The position numbers were made by a program, and so were the translations under genes. The notes beneath the pieces are model-generated. The model searched no databases. It was not told the DNA's origin and saw only the letters and a program-made list of their open reading frames with translations. Source: Haemophilus parainfluenzae (GTDB lineage Bacteria; Pseudomonadota; Gammaproteobacteria; Enterobacterales; Pasteurellaceae). Taken from it: a stretch of DNA of 64,000 nt. The stretch covers positions 914,001 through 978,000 of the forward strand of contig NZ_CP063110.1 of NCBI RefSeq assembly GCF_014931275.1. The letters are read 5' to 3'. Of this stretch, positions 9,698-21,324 are shown one piece after another (position 1 is the stretch's first letter; each line of letters begins with the position of its first letter).

Positions 9698-10165
9698 TTA
9701 GCCTTCTCGACAATTTAACCAAGCTGTTCTCATGCCTTGATTGTTTTTGTAATACACCGAATTATGCTCACGCGCAATCAGATCCACATGGCTTCCATCA
9801 ATTGGCTCATAAGAGCGATAAATCACTTCAAAGCGATTTCCGCGTGCATTTAAGGTGCGATTTTCCACATGATCAAAAGGCACCGCTTTTCCACCATCTA
9901 ATTGAAAATAAATACCAAAATTATCTTTCATGCGGCTTTCTCTTGAAAGCGGGAAGTAAGTCGTTAAATAAGAATTCGAACCTGTTTCTGAATTACGGCA
10001 AGAATAGTAATAACGTTTGTAATCTTTCGGATTGTTTAATTCCGCTTGGCTAATGTTATTTTTAAGGTATCGTGTTTTAATGGTTTTCTTTGGTTGTTGT
10101 GTTGTGGTACAAGCAAACAAACCTACGAATGCAGCCGTGAGTAATGCTATTTTCAATTTATTCAT
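9698..10165 (-). CDS. Small putative lipoprotein, function unknown
   Basis: This 155-residue protein has a lipoprotein signal: MNKLKIALLTAAFVGLFACTTTQ, with the lipobox LFAC and lipidated cysteine C19. The frame is open further upstream, but the ATG at 10165 is chosen because only that start gives a proper signal peptide. After the signal comes a basic stretch, then about 120 residues with paired cysteines (YYSCRNSETGS early and AWLNCREG at the end), which suggests one disulfide in the periplasm. I do not recognise a family. The downstream flank is the PTS terminator region, so the two genes converge. Confidence 0.75.
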   Translation of the reverse strand: MNKLKIALLTAAFVGLFACTTTQQPKKTIKTRYLKNNISQAELNNPKDYKRYYYSCRNSETGSNSYLTTYFPLSRESRMKDNFGIYFQLDGGKAVPFDHVENRTLNARGNRFEVIYRSYEPIDGSHVDLIAREHNSVYYKNNQGMRTAWLNCREG

Positions 10166-10284
10166 CGATAAAGTTCCGAGAGTAGAGTGAATGAGAAAGG
10201 GAATATGATAGCGGAAATTGGGGATTGTGCAATATAGAAAGGGTAAAGTGCGGTTTGTTTTTGAAGTGTTTTTTAGTGAAATTA

Positions 10285-10318
10285 GGCACACGCTAGGAAG
10301 CGTGCGCCATCATGGGGG
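10285..10318. repeat. REP-like hairpin repeat, copy 1
   Basis: An imperfect palindrome of the form GGC-a-CACGCT-AGGA-AGCGTG-c-GCC is followed by ATCATGGGGG. It shares outer arms, loop and 3' tail with the copy at 10394-10428, but the inner stem sequence differs in a compensating way. Confidence 0.75.
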
Positions 10319-10393
10319 GAATTCTACGCATAACCGTTGGCAGAATTAATATTCAAAATTCTTTGGATTTTTTGACCGCACTTTTAGATGGGA

Positions 10394-10428
10394 GGCACAA
10401 GCGAGGACGCTTGCGCCATCGTGAGGGT
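10394..10428. repeat. REP-like hairpin repeat, copy 2
   Basis: The same design as copy 1: GGC-a-CAAGCG-AGGA-CGCTTG-c-GCC, followed by ATCGTGAGGG. The loop AGGA and the single a/c mismatch are kept, while the inner stem bases change in pairs. It abuts the 3' end of the broken HEPN gene and could act as its transcript end. Confidence 0.75.
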
Positions 10429-10434
10429 CAAAAG

Positions 10435-12289
10435 TTATATTTGAATTGATGCTATAGTGTCAATTTTATCCTCTTTAATATTTTTCAAAACTCTATGAAA
10501 TTGTAGTTCGTAAGAATCCAATATATCTAAAATAGAAAATTTTTCATTTTCTTTCATTTTTGGAAGATACTTAGCACCAACTACAATTGCAGAATAAGAT
10601 ATCATTAGATAGTCTGTTAGGTGATTAAATACAATAGAATTAATATTTTTATAATAACCTTGGTGCGATATTTTGTTTCTCATAAAGTATATTCTATATA
10701 TTTGATTTTCTATTGATAGTTTAGATTTTGAAAATATCTTATCGATATTATCATTTTTTCCATCTCTTCCATCTTTTTTTTTCCATTTTTAAGAAGATCA
10801 TAAATGGTTGTTAATCTATATTTTAGGTGTTCCAAGCCTTTCAGGCTATTATCTCTTACTAAGGATTCGAATAATTTCTTATTTCTCATTATTATTAATA
10901 TTTTTTCATCACTTATTAGATTGTTAAATGAGTTATGTTTTATATTTAATTCTTTTTTTATTTCATCATTTATGTATATTTTATTTATAGACAATAATTT
11001 TTTTTTGCATATCTTATTTTTCTAATAATTGACATGCTATTATATATCATTGGGACATAATGAATTATATTTTCTATTATTGAGCTATTCATGTCATTTT
11101 TTTTCGTATATATAAGGACTCTATTGCAATCCAAGTGTTTAGTATTTTTTGTTCTATAGACTTCGATTCTTTCGCTAATCTAAAGTATCTAAGAGAGTTT
11201 CTGATTATTTCTATATTTTTATGGTCTAACTTATCTAAAATGCTATTTATATTTATCTCGCTGATATCTAAAAGTGATGCGTTATCCAAGTAGATATTAA
11301 TTTCAGATAAATTTATATGGTATTTATTGAATTTTTTCTTCTATTATCAATGCTTTTTGTAGAATTTCTATTTTGTGTAGAATATTAACAGTGTCTAAGA
11401 TAGCTAATTCTTCTTTAGCTTTTAGCAACGCATTATCATAATTTGAACTTATTTCCTTAAAAGTTAATACGTAAAAAATATGCTTTTTTCATCATTTTTC
11501 TGGTTTATAAAACTATTGAATTTTTTATCATTATTTAATTTTAAATTTGTATTTATGAATTTATCGTATGTAATTATTTTAATTTCTTTATTTTCTATTA
11601 TTCTATTTGACTTGATTAGAAAGTGAATGGTAAATGTTTTTTCCTTCTCATTAAAATCATTGGTTACTTTTTAATTGTTGTTCATTAAAATCTCTTTCTC
11701 TATAATTTGATAGATTTATAAATTTCTCAGCTCTATTAAATAAATATCTATTAGACATACCTTTATTTAACAAATATGATGAAAATAATTTGCAGGCTTT
11801 ATTTATTTTTTCTAGATTTCTTCTTATGTTTTTGGGGTTGTAATTGTCATCGCATATGGATTCATTTAAGTTGTCGCATATTTTTATCCAGTATAGATCT
11901 TGTTTTTCTTTGTCTAAAAATAAATTCATTATTAGTGTTAGCTTGTTTATTTCTCTATTGTTATAATTGTCTTTTCTATCAAAGTGATTTTCGAGTGTCC
12001 AAATTTCATTCGTATATATTTCTCTTGCTATGTTATCGTCTTTAAGATAGGTAATAAATTCCATGACGCTTCTATGAATATAAGGTTTAGCTCTCTCATC
12101 TTTTTCATAATGCTTAATTAGATCTATAATTTCACTTATGTAAGACAATAAACTCATTATTCTAGGTTGATAAGAAGATGGTGTATTTGAGTTTAATAGT
12201 TCTTGATATAACTCAATAAAAAAGCGAGGTCTATAATCTTCTTCAGGAAGTGGTAGTTTTTCCCAATGGGTATGTTTCAAATATTTCAT
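10435..12289 (-). pseudogene. Broken HEPN-domain protein gene (ApeA-like candidate defence gene)
   Basis: Much richer in A and T than its flanks, this stretch holds no intact long frame. It does carry one continuous protein once six single-base shifts are corrected, each at a homopolymer run: near 11668-11672, 11473-11488, 11332-11337, 11097-11104, 10998-11006 and 10774-10782. The restored product is about 618 residues (ATG at 12289, stop at 10435) with no other internal stop. The first 210 residues are intact (MKYLKHTHWEKLPLPEEDY...) and unrecognised. Near restored residue 386 is NTWIAIESLY, resembling the helix of ApeA-like HEPN domains. At 538-543 is RNKISH, the R-x4-H catalytic motif of HEPN RNases. 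No uptake signal occurs inside. HEPN is well supported by motif and spacing; an anti-phage role is inference. Confidence 0.7.
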
Positions 12290-12337
12290 ATGATTCCTTA
12301 AATTAATAATGTTATAAAAATAATTTATAGATTTAAT

Positions 12338-15300
12338 CTACTTCATCGCCACACCCAACCACTTAATCATCTCTCTCTCATCCCAACCTTTACGTTTGGC
12401 ATAATCTTGAGCTTGGTCTTCATCAATGCGACCAAGTGTGAAATAGTTGCTTGCCGGGTGGGTGAAGTACCAGCCGCAGACAGAAGCTGCCGGCCACATG
12501 GCGTAGCTTTCGGTGAGTTTCATGCCGATGCGTTGTTCTACTTCAAGCAAATCCCAAATCAAGGCTTTTTCAGTATGTTCTGGGCAGCTTGGGTAACCCG
12601 GCGCAGGGCGGATGCCAACGTAGTTTTCATTGATTAACCCTTGATTATCAAATTCTTCTTGCGTGTAGCCCCAAATGCGGGTGCGTAGCTCAAAGTGTAA
12701 GTATTCCGCCATGGCTTCCGCTAAGCGGTCGCCCACAGCTTGTAGCAAGATCGCGTTGTAGTCGTCGCCTGCCGCTTTATAGCCTTCCACTAATTCCATT
12801 TCTTCAATACCCGCACAGACGGCGAACATGCCGAACCAGTCTTTTTTACCGCTTTCGCGATCCGCAATAAAGTCGCTTAAGCAGAAGTTAAATGGACTTT
12901 TGCTGTTTTTTCCACGTTCCGTTTGTTGGCGTAAGCCGTAAGCCGTACCAATTGGTTGAGTGTGTTCTTCATCAGAGAAAAGCACGACATCATCGCCTAC
13001 ACGTTCTGCAGGGAAAATGCCTAAAATACCGCTTGGGTTGAGTTTGTGGTTTTGCTCTAATTCATCTAAAACCACTTGCGCATCATTCCATACTTTACGT
13101 GCTTCTTCGCCGCCTTCCGGATAATCAAAGGCATCAGGATAGCCGCCCATTAAGCCCCAAATGCGGAAGAATGGTGACCAGTCGATAAATTTACGCAGTT
13201 CGGCAATTGGCACATTTTTAAATTCCACAATGCCCGTTTGATTTGGTTTTGGTGGCACATAATCTGCCCATTCACCACTAAAGCCATCAAAGCGGTTTGC
13301 ACGTGCTTCTTCAATGCTCAGTTGCTTACGAAGCGGTTTACGGTTAGAGAAAGATTGCTGAATTTTCTCATAATCTTTCTTGAATTGTTCCCACAATGCC
13401 GCACGGCTTTCAGGGTTCATCAAGGTCGCACACACCGTTACCGCACGGGAGGCGTTAGAAGTATAAAATACGCCGTGTTCTTTATATTTTGGATAAAGTT
13501 TAATGGCTGTATGTTCTTTAGAGGTGGTTGCACCGCCAATCATCACAGGCAGGTTTAAGCCTAAGCGAGTCATTTCACCCAAGAAGTATTCCATCTCATC
13601 TAAAGAAGGGGTAATCAAACCACTTAATGCGATGATGTCCGCTTTTTCATCAATAGCGGTTTGAATGATTTTGTCCGCAGGCACCATGACGCCTAAGTCA
13701 ATCACTTCAAAGTTATTACATTGCATCACTACGCTCACGATGTTTTTACCGATGTCGTGTACGTCGCCTTTCACTGTGGCGATCACCACTTTACCGTTGC
13801 TTGAGCCTTTTTGTTTGGTGGCATTGATAAACGGCTCTAAATACGCCACCGATTGTTTCATTACGCGTGCAGATTTCACCACTTGTGGGAGGAACATTTT
13901 ACCGTCACCGAATAAATCGCCGACTACGTCCATACCTGCCATCAACGGGCCTTCAATCACATCTAACGGGCTTGGCAATGTTTGGCGAGCTTCTTCAGTA
14001 TCTTCCACAATGTAAGTGGTAATTCCTTTCACAAGAGCATGTTTTAAACGTTCTTCAACCGGCCAAGTACGCCATTCAGCCACAGAATCAGCCGCACTTT
14101 CATCGTTGCCTTGGTTACGATATTTTTCCGCAATATCGAGTAATTTTTCGGTGGCATCAGGGCTGCGGTTTAATACTGCATCTTCCACAATTTCACGCAA
14201 TTTAGGATCGAGATCGTCATAAATTGCGAGTTGCCCTGCATTCACAATCCCCATATCCATGCCTTGCTTGATGGCGTGATAGAGGAAGACCGCGTGAATG
14301 GCTTCACGCATCACGTTATTACCACGGAAAGAGAAAGACACATTCGACACCCCACCCGAGATTTTCGCATGTGGTAGCGCACGTTTAATCCGACCTGTGG
14401 CATTGATGAAATCCACACCGTAGTTGTTGTGTTCTTCAATCCCTGTGCCGATGGCGAAAATATTCGGGTCAAAAATGATGTCTTCCGGCGGGAAGCCGAC
14501 TTGGTTCACTAAAATGTCATAAGCGCGGCTACAAATTTCGACTTTGCGATCCTCAGTATCGGCTTGACCCACTTCGTCAAACGCCATGACCACCACAGCT
14601 GCACCGTATTTACGCACCAGTTTAGCGTGTTCGATAAAGATTTCTTCGCCTTCTTTTAATGAGATGGAGTTTACAATCGGTTTACCTTGTACCGACTGTA
14701 AACCTGCCTCAATCACTTCCCATTTAGACGAGTCGATCATCACCGGCACTTTGGCTGCATCGGGTTCCGTCGCCATAATATTGAGGAAACGGGTCATGCA
14801 TTTTTTGCCGTCGAGCAAGGCTTCGTCCATGTTCACGTCAATCACTTGCGCGCCGTTTTCTACTTGATCGATAGCAATTTCAATGGCTTCGGCAAATTTG
14901 TCTTCTTTAATTAAGCGTTTGAATTTCGCCGAACCCGTTACGTTATTGCGTTCGCCCACGTTCACGAACAGGCTTTCATCATCAATGTTGAGCGGCTCTA
15001 AACCCGATAAACGCATTGCCGTTTTAATTTCAGGCAATTTACGTGGCGCAATACCTTGCATGGCATCCGCAAAGGCTTTGATATGCTCTGGCGTGGTACC
15101 ACAACAACCGCCGACAATGTTCACAAAGCCACTTTCAGCCCATTCTTTAAGGTGTGCGGCCATCTCTTCAGCACCTAAATCGTAGCCACCAAAAGCATTT
15201 GGTAAGCCTGCATTTGGGTGAACAGACACATAGGTTTCGCTGATTTTAGACAGTTGTTCAACATACTGGCGAAGTTCTTTCGGGCCTAGTGCACAGTTTA

Positions 15301-16030
15301 AGCCAAAAGTCAGTGGTTTAGCGTGACGAAGCGAGTTGTAGAACGCTTCAGTAGTTTGCCCTGAAAGCGTACGGCCGGAAGCATCAGTAATGGTGCCGGA
15401 AATCATAATCGGCAATTCCACACCTAATTCTTCAAATACGGTTTCAATGGCGAAAATGGCGGCTTTTGCGTTTAACGTGTCGAAAATAGTTTCGATCATG
15501 ATTAAATCAGCACCACCTTTGATTAGGCCTTTGGTCGCTTCAGCATAGGCATCGACCAATTCCATAAACGTTACATTACGGAAACCCGGGTCATTTACAT
15601 CAGGAGAAATAGAGGCTGTGCGATTGGTTGGCCCTAATACACCTGCAACAAAGCGAGGTTTTTCTGGTGTGCTGTATTTATCAGCCGCCAAACGAGCCAG
15701 TTTCGCACCTGCAAAGTTGAGTTCGTAAGCAATAGATTGCAAGTCGTAATCCGCTTGCGCAATGGTGGTAGAACTGAAGGTATTGGTTTCAATAATATCG
15801 GCGCCTGCGGCTAAATATTTCTCATGAATGGCAGAAATTAACAGGGGTTGGGTTAATGTGAGCAAGTCATTATTGCCACGTAAATCAACCGCACTTTCTT
15901 TAAAACGCTCGCCTCTAAAATCAGCCTCGGTGAGTTTGTATTTTTGGATCATCGTCCCCATCGCACCATCTAAAATGAGGATGCGTTCAGCGAGGGATTT
16001 TTTTAGTAATTCGGTTTGATTATGTGACAT
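12338..16030 (-). CDS. metH: Cobalamin-dependent methionine synthase
   Basis: This 1230-residue protein (E. coli 1227) carries all four modules. The homocysteine domain has zinc ligands C246 and C309/C310 ([10 protein letters not shown]). The methyltetrahydrofolate domain contains [12 protein letters not shown]. The B12 domain has DVHDIG, with H758 as the lower cobalt ligand. The C-terminal reactivation domain binds S-adenosylmethionine ([15 protein letters not shown]). It transfers a methyl group from 5-methyltetrahydrofolate to homocysteine in the cytoplasm. No cobalamin riboswitch is apparent in the 40 bases before the ATG I can judge. It stands alone, with the leu operon upstream on the same strand behind a terminator. 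Confidence 0.98.
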   Translation of the reverse strand: MSHNQTELLKKSLAERILILDGAMGTMIQKYKLTEADFRGERFKESAVDLRGNNDLLTLTQPLLISAIHEKYLAAGADIIETNTFSSTTIAQADYDLQSIAYELNFAGAKLARLAADKYSTPEKPRFVAGVLGPTNRTASISPDVNDPGFRNVTFMELVDAYAEATKGLIKGGADLIMIETIFDTLNAKAAIFAIETVFEELGVELPIMISGTITDASGRTLSGQTTEAFYNSLRHAKPLTFGLNCALGPKELRQYVEQLSKISETYVSVHPNAGLPNAFGGYDLGAEEMAAHLKEWAESGFVNIVGGCCGTTPEHIKAFADAMQGIAPRKLPEIKTAMRLSGLEPLNIDDESLFVNVGERNNVTGSAKFKRLIKEDKFAEAIEIAIDQVENGAQVIDVNMDEALLDGKKCMTRFLNIMATEPDAAKVPVMIDSSKWEVIEAGLQSVQGKPIVNSISLKEGEEIFIEHAKLVRKYGAAVVVMAFDEVGQADTEDRKVEICSRAYDILVNQVGFPPEDIIFDPNIFAIGTGIEEHNNYGVDFINATGRIKRALPHAKISGGVSNVSFSFRGNNVMREAIHAVFLYHAIKQGMDMGIVNAGQLAIYDDLDPKLREIVEDAVLNRSPDATEKLLDIAEKYRNQGNDESAADSVAEWRTWPVEERLKHALVKGITTYIVEDTEEARQTLPSPLDVIEGPLMAGMDVVGDLFGDGKMFLPQVVKSARVMKQSVAYLEPFINATKQKGSSNGKVVIATVKGDVHDIGKNIVSVVMQCNNFEVIDLGVMVPADKIIQTAIDEKADIIALSGLITPSLDEMEYFLGEMTRLGLNLPVMIGGATTSKEHTAIKLYPKYKEHGVFYTSNASRAVTVCATLMNPESRAALWEQFKKDYEKIQQSFSNRKPLRKQLSIEEARANRFDGFSGEWADYVPPKPNQTGIVEFKNVPIAELRKFIDWSPFFRIWGLMGGYPDAFDYPEGGEEARKVWNDAQVVLDELEQNHKLNPSGILGIFPAERVGDDVVLFSDEEHTQPIGTAYGLRQQTERGKNSKSPFNFCLSDFIADRESGKKDWFGMFAVCAGIEEMELVEGYKAAGDDYNAILLQAVGDRLAEAMAEYLHFELRTRIWGYTQEEFDNQGLINENYVGIRPAPGYPSCPEHTEKALIWDLLEVEQRIGMKLTESYAMWPAASVCGWYFTHPASNYFTLGRIDEDQAQDYAKRKGWDEREMIKWLGVAMK

Positions 16031-16137
16031 AGACAGCTCTTTTTAAAATCAATCAATATTGGTCGGAATAATAGGGATAAGCGTGGATACTGTCAAATAA
16101 AAGGGGATAAAGTGCGATAAAAAAATGGAATGTTTTC

Positions 16138-16166
16138 AAAAAGAAAGGCGGACAATGTGTCCGCCG
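16138..16166 (-). terminator. Terminator of the leu operon (after leuD)
   Basis: The stem GGCGGACA / TGTCCGCC (16147-16165) is followed on the minus strand by TTTCTTTTTG. It separates leuD from metH, so metH has its own promoter in the 16031-16140 gap. Confidence 0.8.
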
Positions 16167-16205
16167 AATGGTTAGCAATATTTGCTGTCCGAGTAAAAAA
16201 ACAGA

Positions 16206-16808
16206 TTAACGTAAAAATGCCGGAATATTTTTTTCGTATTCACTGATGGCATCTTCGTGTTGTAACGTCAAACCGATGTTATCCAAGCCGTTTAACAAAC
16301 AATGACGGCGGAATTCATCCAGTTCAAAGTGATAGACTTTGTCACCTACAGTGACGGTCATCGCTTCCAAATCCACATGGATTTGTTTGCCTTCATTTGC
16401 CCACACCCATTGGAAGATTTCTCCCACTTCTTCTTCGCTTAAACGAATCGGTAACATGTGGTTATTTAAGCTGTTGTTGTAGAAAATATCCGCAAAACTT
16501 GGTGCGATCATCACTTTGAAACCGTAATCGGCTAATGCCCAAGGCGCGTGTTCACGAGAAGAACCGCAACCAAGGTTTTTACGTGCTAATAAAATGGTTG
16601 CGCCTTGATATTGTGGATAATTTAACACAAAATCTGGATTTGGCTTGGTGCCTTCTACATCCAAATAACGCCATTCATGGAATAAGTGTTTGCCGAAACC
16701 TACGCGCGTAATCGCTTGTAAAAATTGTTTTGGAATAATCGCATCCGTATCCACGTTTGCTGCATCCAATGGCACTACTAAGCCTGAAAGTTGTTTAAAT
16801 CCTGCCAT
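16206..16808 (-). CDS. leuD: 3-isopropylmalate dehydratase small subunit
   Basis: This 200-residue swivel-domain subunit pairs with LeuC to isomerise 2-isopropylmalate to 3-isopropylmalate. Visible signatures are [16 protein letters not shown] near the N-terminus and [19 protein letters not shown] around residue 75, the substrate-binding swivel motif. It follows leuC by 10 bases, last in the leuABCD order. AAGGAGCAG precedes the ATG. Length matches the proteobacterial LeuD family. Confidence 0.97.
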   Translation of the reverse strand: MAGFKQLSGLVVPLDAANVDTDAIIPKQFLQAITRVGFGKHLFHEWRYLDVEGTKPNPDFVLNYPQYQGATILLARKNLGCGSSREHAPWALADYGFKVMIAPSFADIFYNNSLNNHMLPIRLSEEEVGEIFQWVWANEGKQIHVDLEAMTVTVGDKVYHFELDEFRRHCLLNGLDNIGLTLQHEDAISEYEKNIPAFLR

Positions 16809-16818
16809 TTTCTGCTCC

Positions 16819-18228
16819 TTAGTTTAATGTTACGTCACGAATATCAACGAATTTACCGAACATTCCAGCTGCCGCAGCCATCGCAGGACTCACCAAGTGA
16901 GTACGACCGTTACGACCTTGGCGACCTTCAAAGTTACGGTTCGAAGTGGAAGCACAACGTTCCCATTCACCTAAACGGTCATCGTTCATCCCTAAGCACA
17001 TTGAGCAGCCCGGATTACGCCATTCAGCGCCCGCTTCGATAAAGATTTTATCCAAACCTTCTTTTTCTGCTTGTTCTTTCACTAAACCAGAACCTGGTAC
17101 CACTAAAATACGTTTTACGTTATCGGCTTTTTTGCGGCCTTTCATGACAGCCGCTGCCGCACGTAGATCTTCGATACGGGCATTAGTACAAGAACCGATA
17201 AACACTTGATCCACGGGAATCTCTTTCAAATCGGCATTCGCTTCTAATCCGATATAATTCAATGCTTTTTCTGCAGACGCACGAGTCACCGGATCGGTCA
17301 TTTCTGCTGGATTTGGCACTGGCTGATCGATACCAATTACTTGGCCTGGATTTGTTCCCCAAGTTACCTGTGGTGCAATGTCTTTCGCTTCTAATGTGAT
17401 GACCGTGTCAAATTTCGCATCGTCATCGGATTTTAAGGTTTTCCAATAAGCAATCGCATCATCCCAATCTTTACCTTTCGGCGCATGTGGACGACCTTTT
17501 AAGTATTCGAAAGTCGTTTCATCTGGTGCGATTAAGCCGGCTTTTGCACCCATTTCAATCGCCATATTACATACAGTCATACGGCCTTCCATGGAAAGAT
17601 CACGAATCGCTTCACCGCAGAACTCCACCACATGGCCTGTACCGCCTGCCATGGTGGTTTTACCGATGATGGCAAGAATAATGTCTTTTGCGGTAATGCC
17701 TGGCGCTACTTTGCCGCGCACTTCAATTTTCATATTTTTTGCGCGAGCTTGTTTTAAGGTTTGTGTGGCTAATACGTGTTCGACTTCGGATGTACCAATA
17801 CCAAATGCCAAAGCACCGAACGCACCGTGGGTAGCGGTATGAGAGTCACCACAAACGATAGTCATGCCCGGTAAGGTTAAGCCTTGTTCCGGTCCCATGA
17901 CATGTACGATACCTTGTTCTTTTGTGGTCATATCGAACAATTGAATACCGGTCGCTTTTGTATTTTTTGCGAGCTCCAATACTTGAATTTTCGCTTGGCC
18001 TTCAAGTTTGTTCACATCACGTACTTGAGTAGAAATACTGTGATCCATGGTGCCGAAAGTTTTGCTTACTTGACGCACTTGACGGCCTGCCACACGTAAA
18101 CCGTCAAAGGCTTGTGGACTGGTCACTTCATGGATTAAATGACGGTTAATATATAAAATCGGCGTTTCGCCTTCAGCTTCGTATACCACGTGGGCATCGA
18201 ATAATTTTTCGTAAAGAGTTTTTGCCAT
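16819..18228 (-). CDS. leuC: 3-isopropylmalate dehydratase large subunit
   Basis: This 469-residue aconitase-family subunit binds a [4Fe-4S] cluster. Motifs include [42 protein letters not shown] and [11 protein letters not shown], which provide the cluster cysteines. The frame is open 21 codons further upstream, but that extension runs through an uptake signal. The ATG at 18228 ([13 protein letters not shown]) is the family start and is preceded by GAGAAA. Two opposed uptake signals lie in the 77-base gap behind leuB. Confidence 0.97.
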   Translation of the reverse strand: MAKTLYEKLFDAHVVYEAEGETPILYINRHLIHEVTSPQAFDGLRVAGRQVRQVSKTFGTMDHSISTQVRDVNKLEGQAKIQVLELAKNTKATGIQLFDMTTKEQGIVHVMGPEQGLTLPGMTIVCGDSHTATHGAFGALAFGIGTSEVEHVLATQTLKQARAKNMKIEVRGKVAPGITAKDIILAIIGKTTMAGGTGHVVEFCGEAIRDLSMEGRMTVCNMAIEMGAKAGLIAPDETTFEYLKGRPHAPKGKDWDDAIAYWKTLKSDDDAKFDTVITLEAKDIAPQVTWGTNPGQVIGIDQPVPNPAEMTDPVTRASAEKALNYIGLEANADLKEIPVDQVFIGSCTNARIEDLRAAAAVMKGRKKADNVKRILVVPGSGLVKEQAEKEGLDKIFIEAGAEWRNPGCSMCLGMNDDRLGEWERCASTSNRNFEGRQGRNGRTHLVSPAMAAAAGMFGKFVDIRDVTLN

Positions 18229-18305
18229 AATTTTTCTCAATTCGTTAGAGTAGTAAGTGCGGTCAAATTTCAGGATGTTTTTAAACCGCACTTTAATTGT
18301 TTTTA

Positions 18306-19397
<1,092 letters not shown>

Positions 19398-19424
19398 TCA
19401 GTCACACCAAAGTGCGGTTAATTT

Positions 19425-19460
19425 TCTCCCCTCTTTTGTAAAGAGGGGCTGGGGGGAGAT
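19425..19460. repeat. CCCCTCTTT-type hairpin repeat, copy A
   Basis: The hairpin has arms CCCCTCTTT and AAAGAGGGG with loop TGTA, flanked by TCT and a GGGGGGAGAT tail. Read on the opposite strand it is near-identical to copy B at 19506-19541, so the two copies are inverted to each other between leuB and leuA. Confidence 0.8.
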
Positions 19461-19505
19461 TTTTACGATATAAAATTCACTGCAGAGGTTGATGTTACTT
19501 CTGCC

Positions 19506-19541
19506 AAATCTCCCCTAACCCCTCTTTGCTAAAGAGGGGGA
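19506..19541. repeat. CCCCTCTTT-type hairpin repeat, copy B
   Basis: AAATCTCCCCTAACCCCTC leads into the arms CCCCTCTTT / AAAGAGGGG with loop GCT. It partners copy A in inverted orientation and lies directly after the leuA stop codon. Together they could form a large stem that influences leuA-leuB coupling. Confidence 0.8.
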
Positions 19542-19546
19542 TTGGA

Positions 19547-21094
19547 TTAATGATGTTTGTGGCTTTTAATATCAGCGACTTTATGTGCGCGATAAATGGC
19601 ATTAATTGCATGAACTAAAGCAAGAGCGGAAGATTCAACGATGTCTGTTGCTAAACCAACACCATGGAATTTACGACCTTCGTGTTCAACCACGATATCC
19701 ACCTGACCTAACGCTTCAGCACCTTCGCCTTTTGCAGTTAAGTTGTAGTGCGACATTTTGATATCTAAGCCGGTTAAATTCAAGATCGCATTGTAAACTG
19801 CATCGACAGGACCGTTCCCCCCAATTGACGACGTGCTTAATTTATTGCCATCCAATTCCACTTGAACAAATGCAGTTGCTGGATACTCTTTAGTGGAGTG
19901 TGCAGAAAGTTTATCTAACACTAAACGATCTTCATCCCCTTGTTGCATATCAATAAAGGCTAAGGCTTCTAAGTCATAATCGAACACTTGGCCTTTTTTG
20001 TCTGCCAATTTTAAGAAGGCTTCATACAATTTATCTAAATCGTAATCTTGTTCGGTGTAGCCCATATCTGCCATGTGGCCTTTTACTGCTGCGCGACCAG
20101 AACGTGCGGTTAAGTTCAATTTCTCTTTCTTCAAGCCGATAGTTTCTGGTGACATGATTTCGTAGGTATTTTGGTTTTTTAACATACCATCTTGGTGAAT
20201 ACCGGATGAATGTGCGAAAGCGTTTGAACCTACAATCGCTTTATTCGGTTGGATTGGCATATTACAAAGTTGGCTCACCATTTGGCTAACACGGTGGATT
20301 TCTTGTGTGTTGATACGTGTATCCACGCCCATAAATTCTTGACGAACTTTCATTGCCATCACCACTTCTTCAAGAGAGGTATTGCCTGCGCGTTCACCAA
20401 TGCCGTTGATAGTACATTCAATTTGACGTGCACCATTTTGTACAGCGGTTAAGGAGTTAGCCGTTGCCATACCCAAGTCATTGTGGCAATGTACGGAAAT
20501 CACAGCTTTATCGATATTTGGTACGCGGTTACGTACTTCAGCAATAATATTGCCGAATTGATTAGGTAAGCAGAAACCAACAGTGTCAGGAATATTTACA
20601 GTTGTTGCACCTGCATTAATTGCCGCTTCAACAATACGACAAATGTTGTCGATACCTGTACGGCCTGCATCTTCGCAAGAAAATTCTACATCGTCAGTAT
20701 AATTACGTGCATGTTTTACTGCGGCTACAGCCATTTCAACCACATCGTCAAAGGTACGTTTTAATTTGGCTTCAACGTGTAATGCTGAAACTGCAATAAA
20801 TGTATGGATACGAAACGCTTCTGCCACTTTTAAGGCTTCAGCTGCAGCATCAATATCTTTAATTACCGCACGGGAAAGTGCCGCAACACGACTATTTTTG
20901 ATATGGCGTGCAATGGTTTGAACAGATTCAAAATCACCTTGAGAAGAAACCGGGAAACCGACTTCCATCACATCCACGCCTAGACGTTCAAGTGCTAAAG
21001 CAATCTGTAATTTCTCTTTAACGGTTAAGCTTGCTTTTAACGCTTGTTCGCCATCACGCAAGGTGGTATCAAAAATAATAACTCGATCTGTCAT
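19547..21094 (-). CDS. leuA: 2-isopropylmalate synthase
   Basis: This 515-residue protein catalyses the first committed step of leucine synthesis, condensing acetyl-CoA with 2-oxoisovalerate. The N-terminal HMGL-like barrel starts [18 protein letters not shown] (the metal-binding DTTLRDGEQ motif) and contains [15 protein letters not shown]. The C-terminal LeuA allosteric domain (about residues 390-500), which gives leucine feedback, is intact. The gene is first in leuABCD and is preceded by a leader peptide and attenuator, so both feedback inhibition and attenuation are likely. AAGGAAAAT precedes the ATG. Confidence 0.98.
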   Translation of the reverse strand: MTDRVIIFDTTLRDGEQALKASLTVKEKLQIALALERLGVDVMEVGFPVSSQGDFESVQTIARHIKNSRVAALSRAVIKDIDAAAEALKVAEAFRIHTFIAVSALHVEAKLKRTFDDVVEMAVAAVKHARNYTDDVEFSCEDAGRTGIDNICRIVEAAINAGATTVNIPDTVGFCLPNQFGNIIAEVRNRVPNIDKAVISVHCHNDLGMATANSLTAVQNGARQIECTINGIGERAGNTSLEEVVMAMKVRQEFMGVDTRINTQEIHRVSQMVSQLCNMPIQPNKAIVGSNAFAHSSGIHQDGMLKNQNTYEIMSPETIGLKKEKLNLTARSGRAAVKGHMADMGYTEQDYDLDKLYEAFLKLADKKGQVFDYDLEALAFIDMQQGDEDRLVLDKLSAHSTKEYPATAFVQVELDGNKLSTSSIGGNGPVDAVYNAILNLTGLDIKMSHYNLTAKGEGAEALGQVDIVVEHEGRKFHGVGLATDIVESSALALVHAINAIYRAHKVADIKSHKHH

Positions 21095-21150
21095 AGTATT
21101 TTCCTTCTTTTATTACTCAAAGTGCGGTCATTTTTACCGTGATTTTAAAA

Positions 21151-21182
21151 CGAAAAAACCCGCAATCTTAAAAGTGCGGGTT
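21151..21182 (-). terminator. Leucine attenuator terminator upstream of leuA
   Basis: Read on the minus strand, the stem AACCCGCA / TGCGGGTT is followed by TTTTTTCG. It lies between the leucine-rich leader peptide (21224-21283) and leuA (start 21094), exactly where a ribosome-mediated attenuator belongs. Confidence 0.85.
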
Positions 21183-21223
21183 GATAATAGATTTTTTACA
21201 TAAAGGTGTTTTTTATCCACAAC

Positions 21224-21283
21224 TTAGCCGCACAAAGAATGTGAGAGCAGGAGGTTGAGAGATAAAGAAACAACTTGGTACAT
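21224..21283 (-). CDS. leuL: leu operon leader peptide
   Basis: A 19-residue frame reads MYQVVSLSLNLLLSHSLCG, with six leucines (TTA, CTC, CTC, CTG, CTC, TTG), three of them consecutive. It begins about 35 bases after the predicted transcription start and is followed 42 bases later by a terminator hairpin. When leucyl-tRNA is scarce, a ribosome stalling at the leucine codons should prevent the terminator and allow leuABCD transcription. The ribosome site is weak (AGGAT). The identity rests on composition and position, not on sequence similarity to E. coli leuL. Confidence 0.85.
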   Translation of the reverse strand: MYQVVSLSLNLLLSHSLCG

Positions 21284-21324
21284 AAAAAAGATAATCCTAT
21301 AAAAAATTCTGTAAAACGCTGTTC

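Noticed and set aside
9664..10053. Plus-strand open frame of 129 codons opposite the lipoprotein gene
   Set aside because: It is a shadow of the minus-strand lipoprotein gene, which has a signal peptide and lipobox. The plus frame has no ribosome site or recognisable motif.
11776..12045. Plus-strand frame rich in F, L and C within the broken gene
   Set aside because: The composition is that expected from the reverse complement of an A-rich coding strand (K, N, E codons read as F, I, L). It is not a real membrane protein.
15888..16137. Cobalamin riboswitch or SAM riboswitch before metH
   Set aside because: The 16031-16137 region shows no B12 box or SAM riboswitch core; only the leu terminator hairpin and a plain leader are visible.
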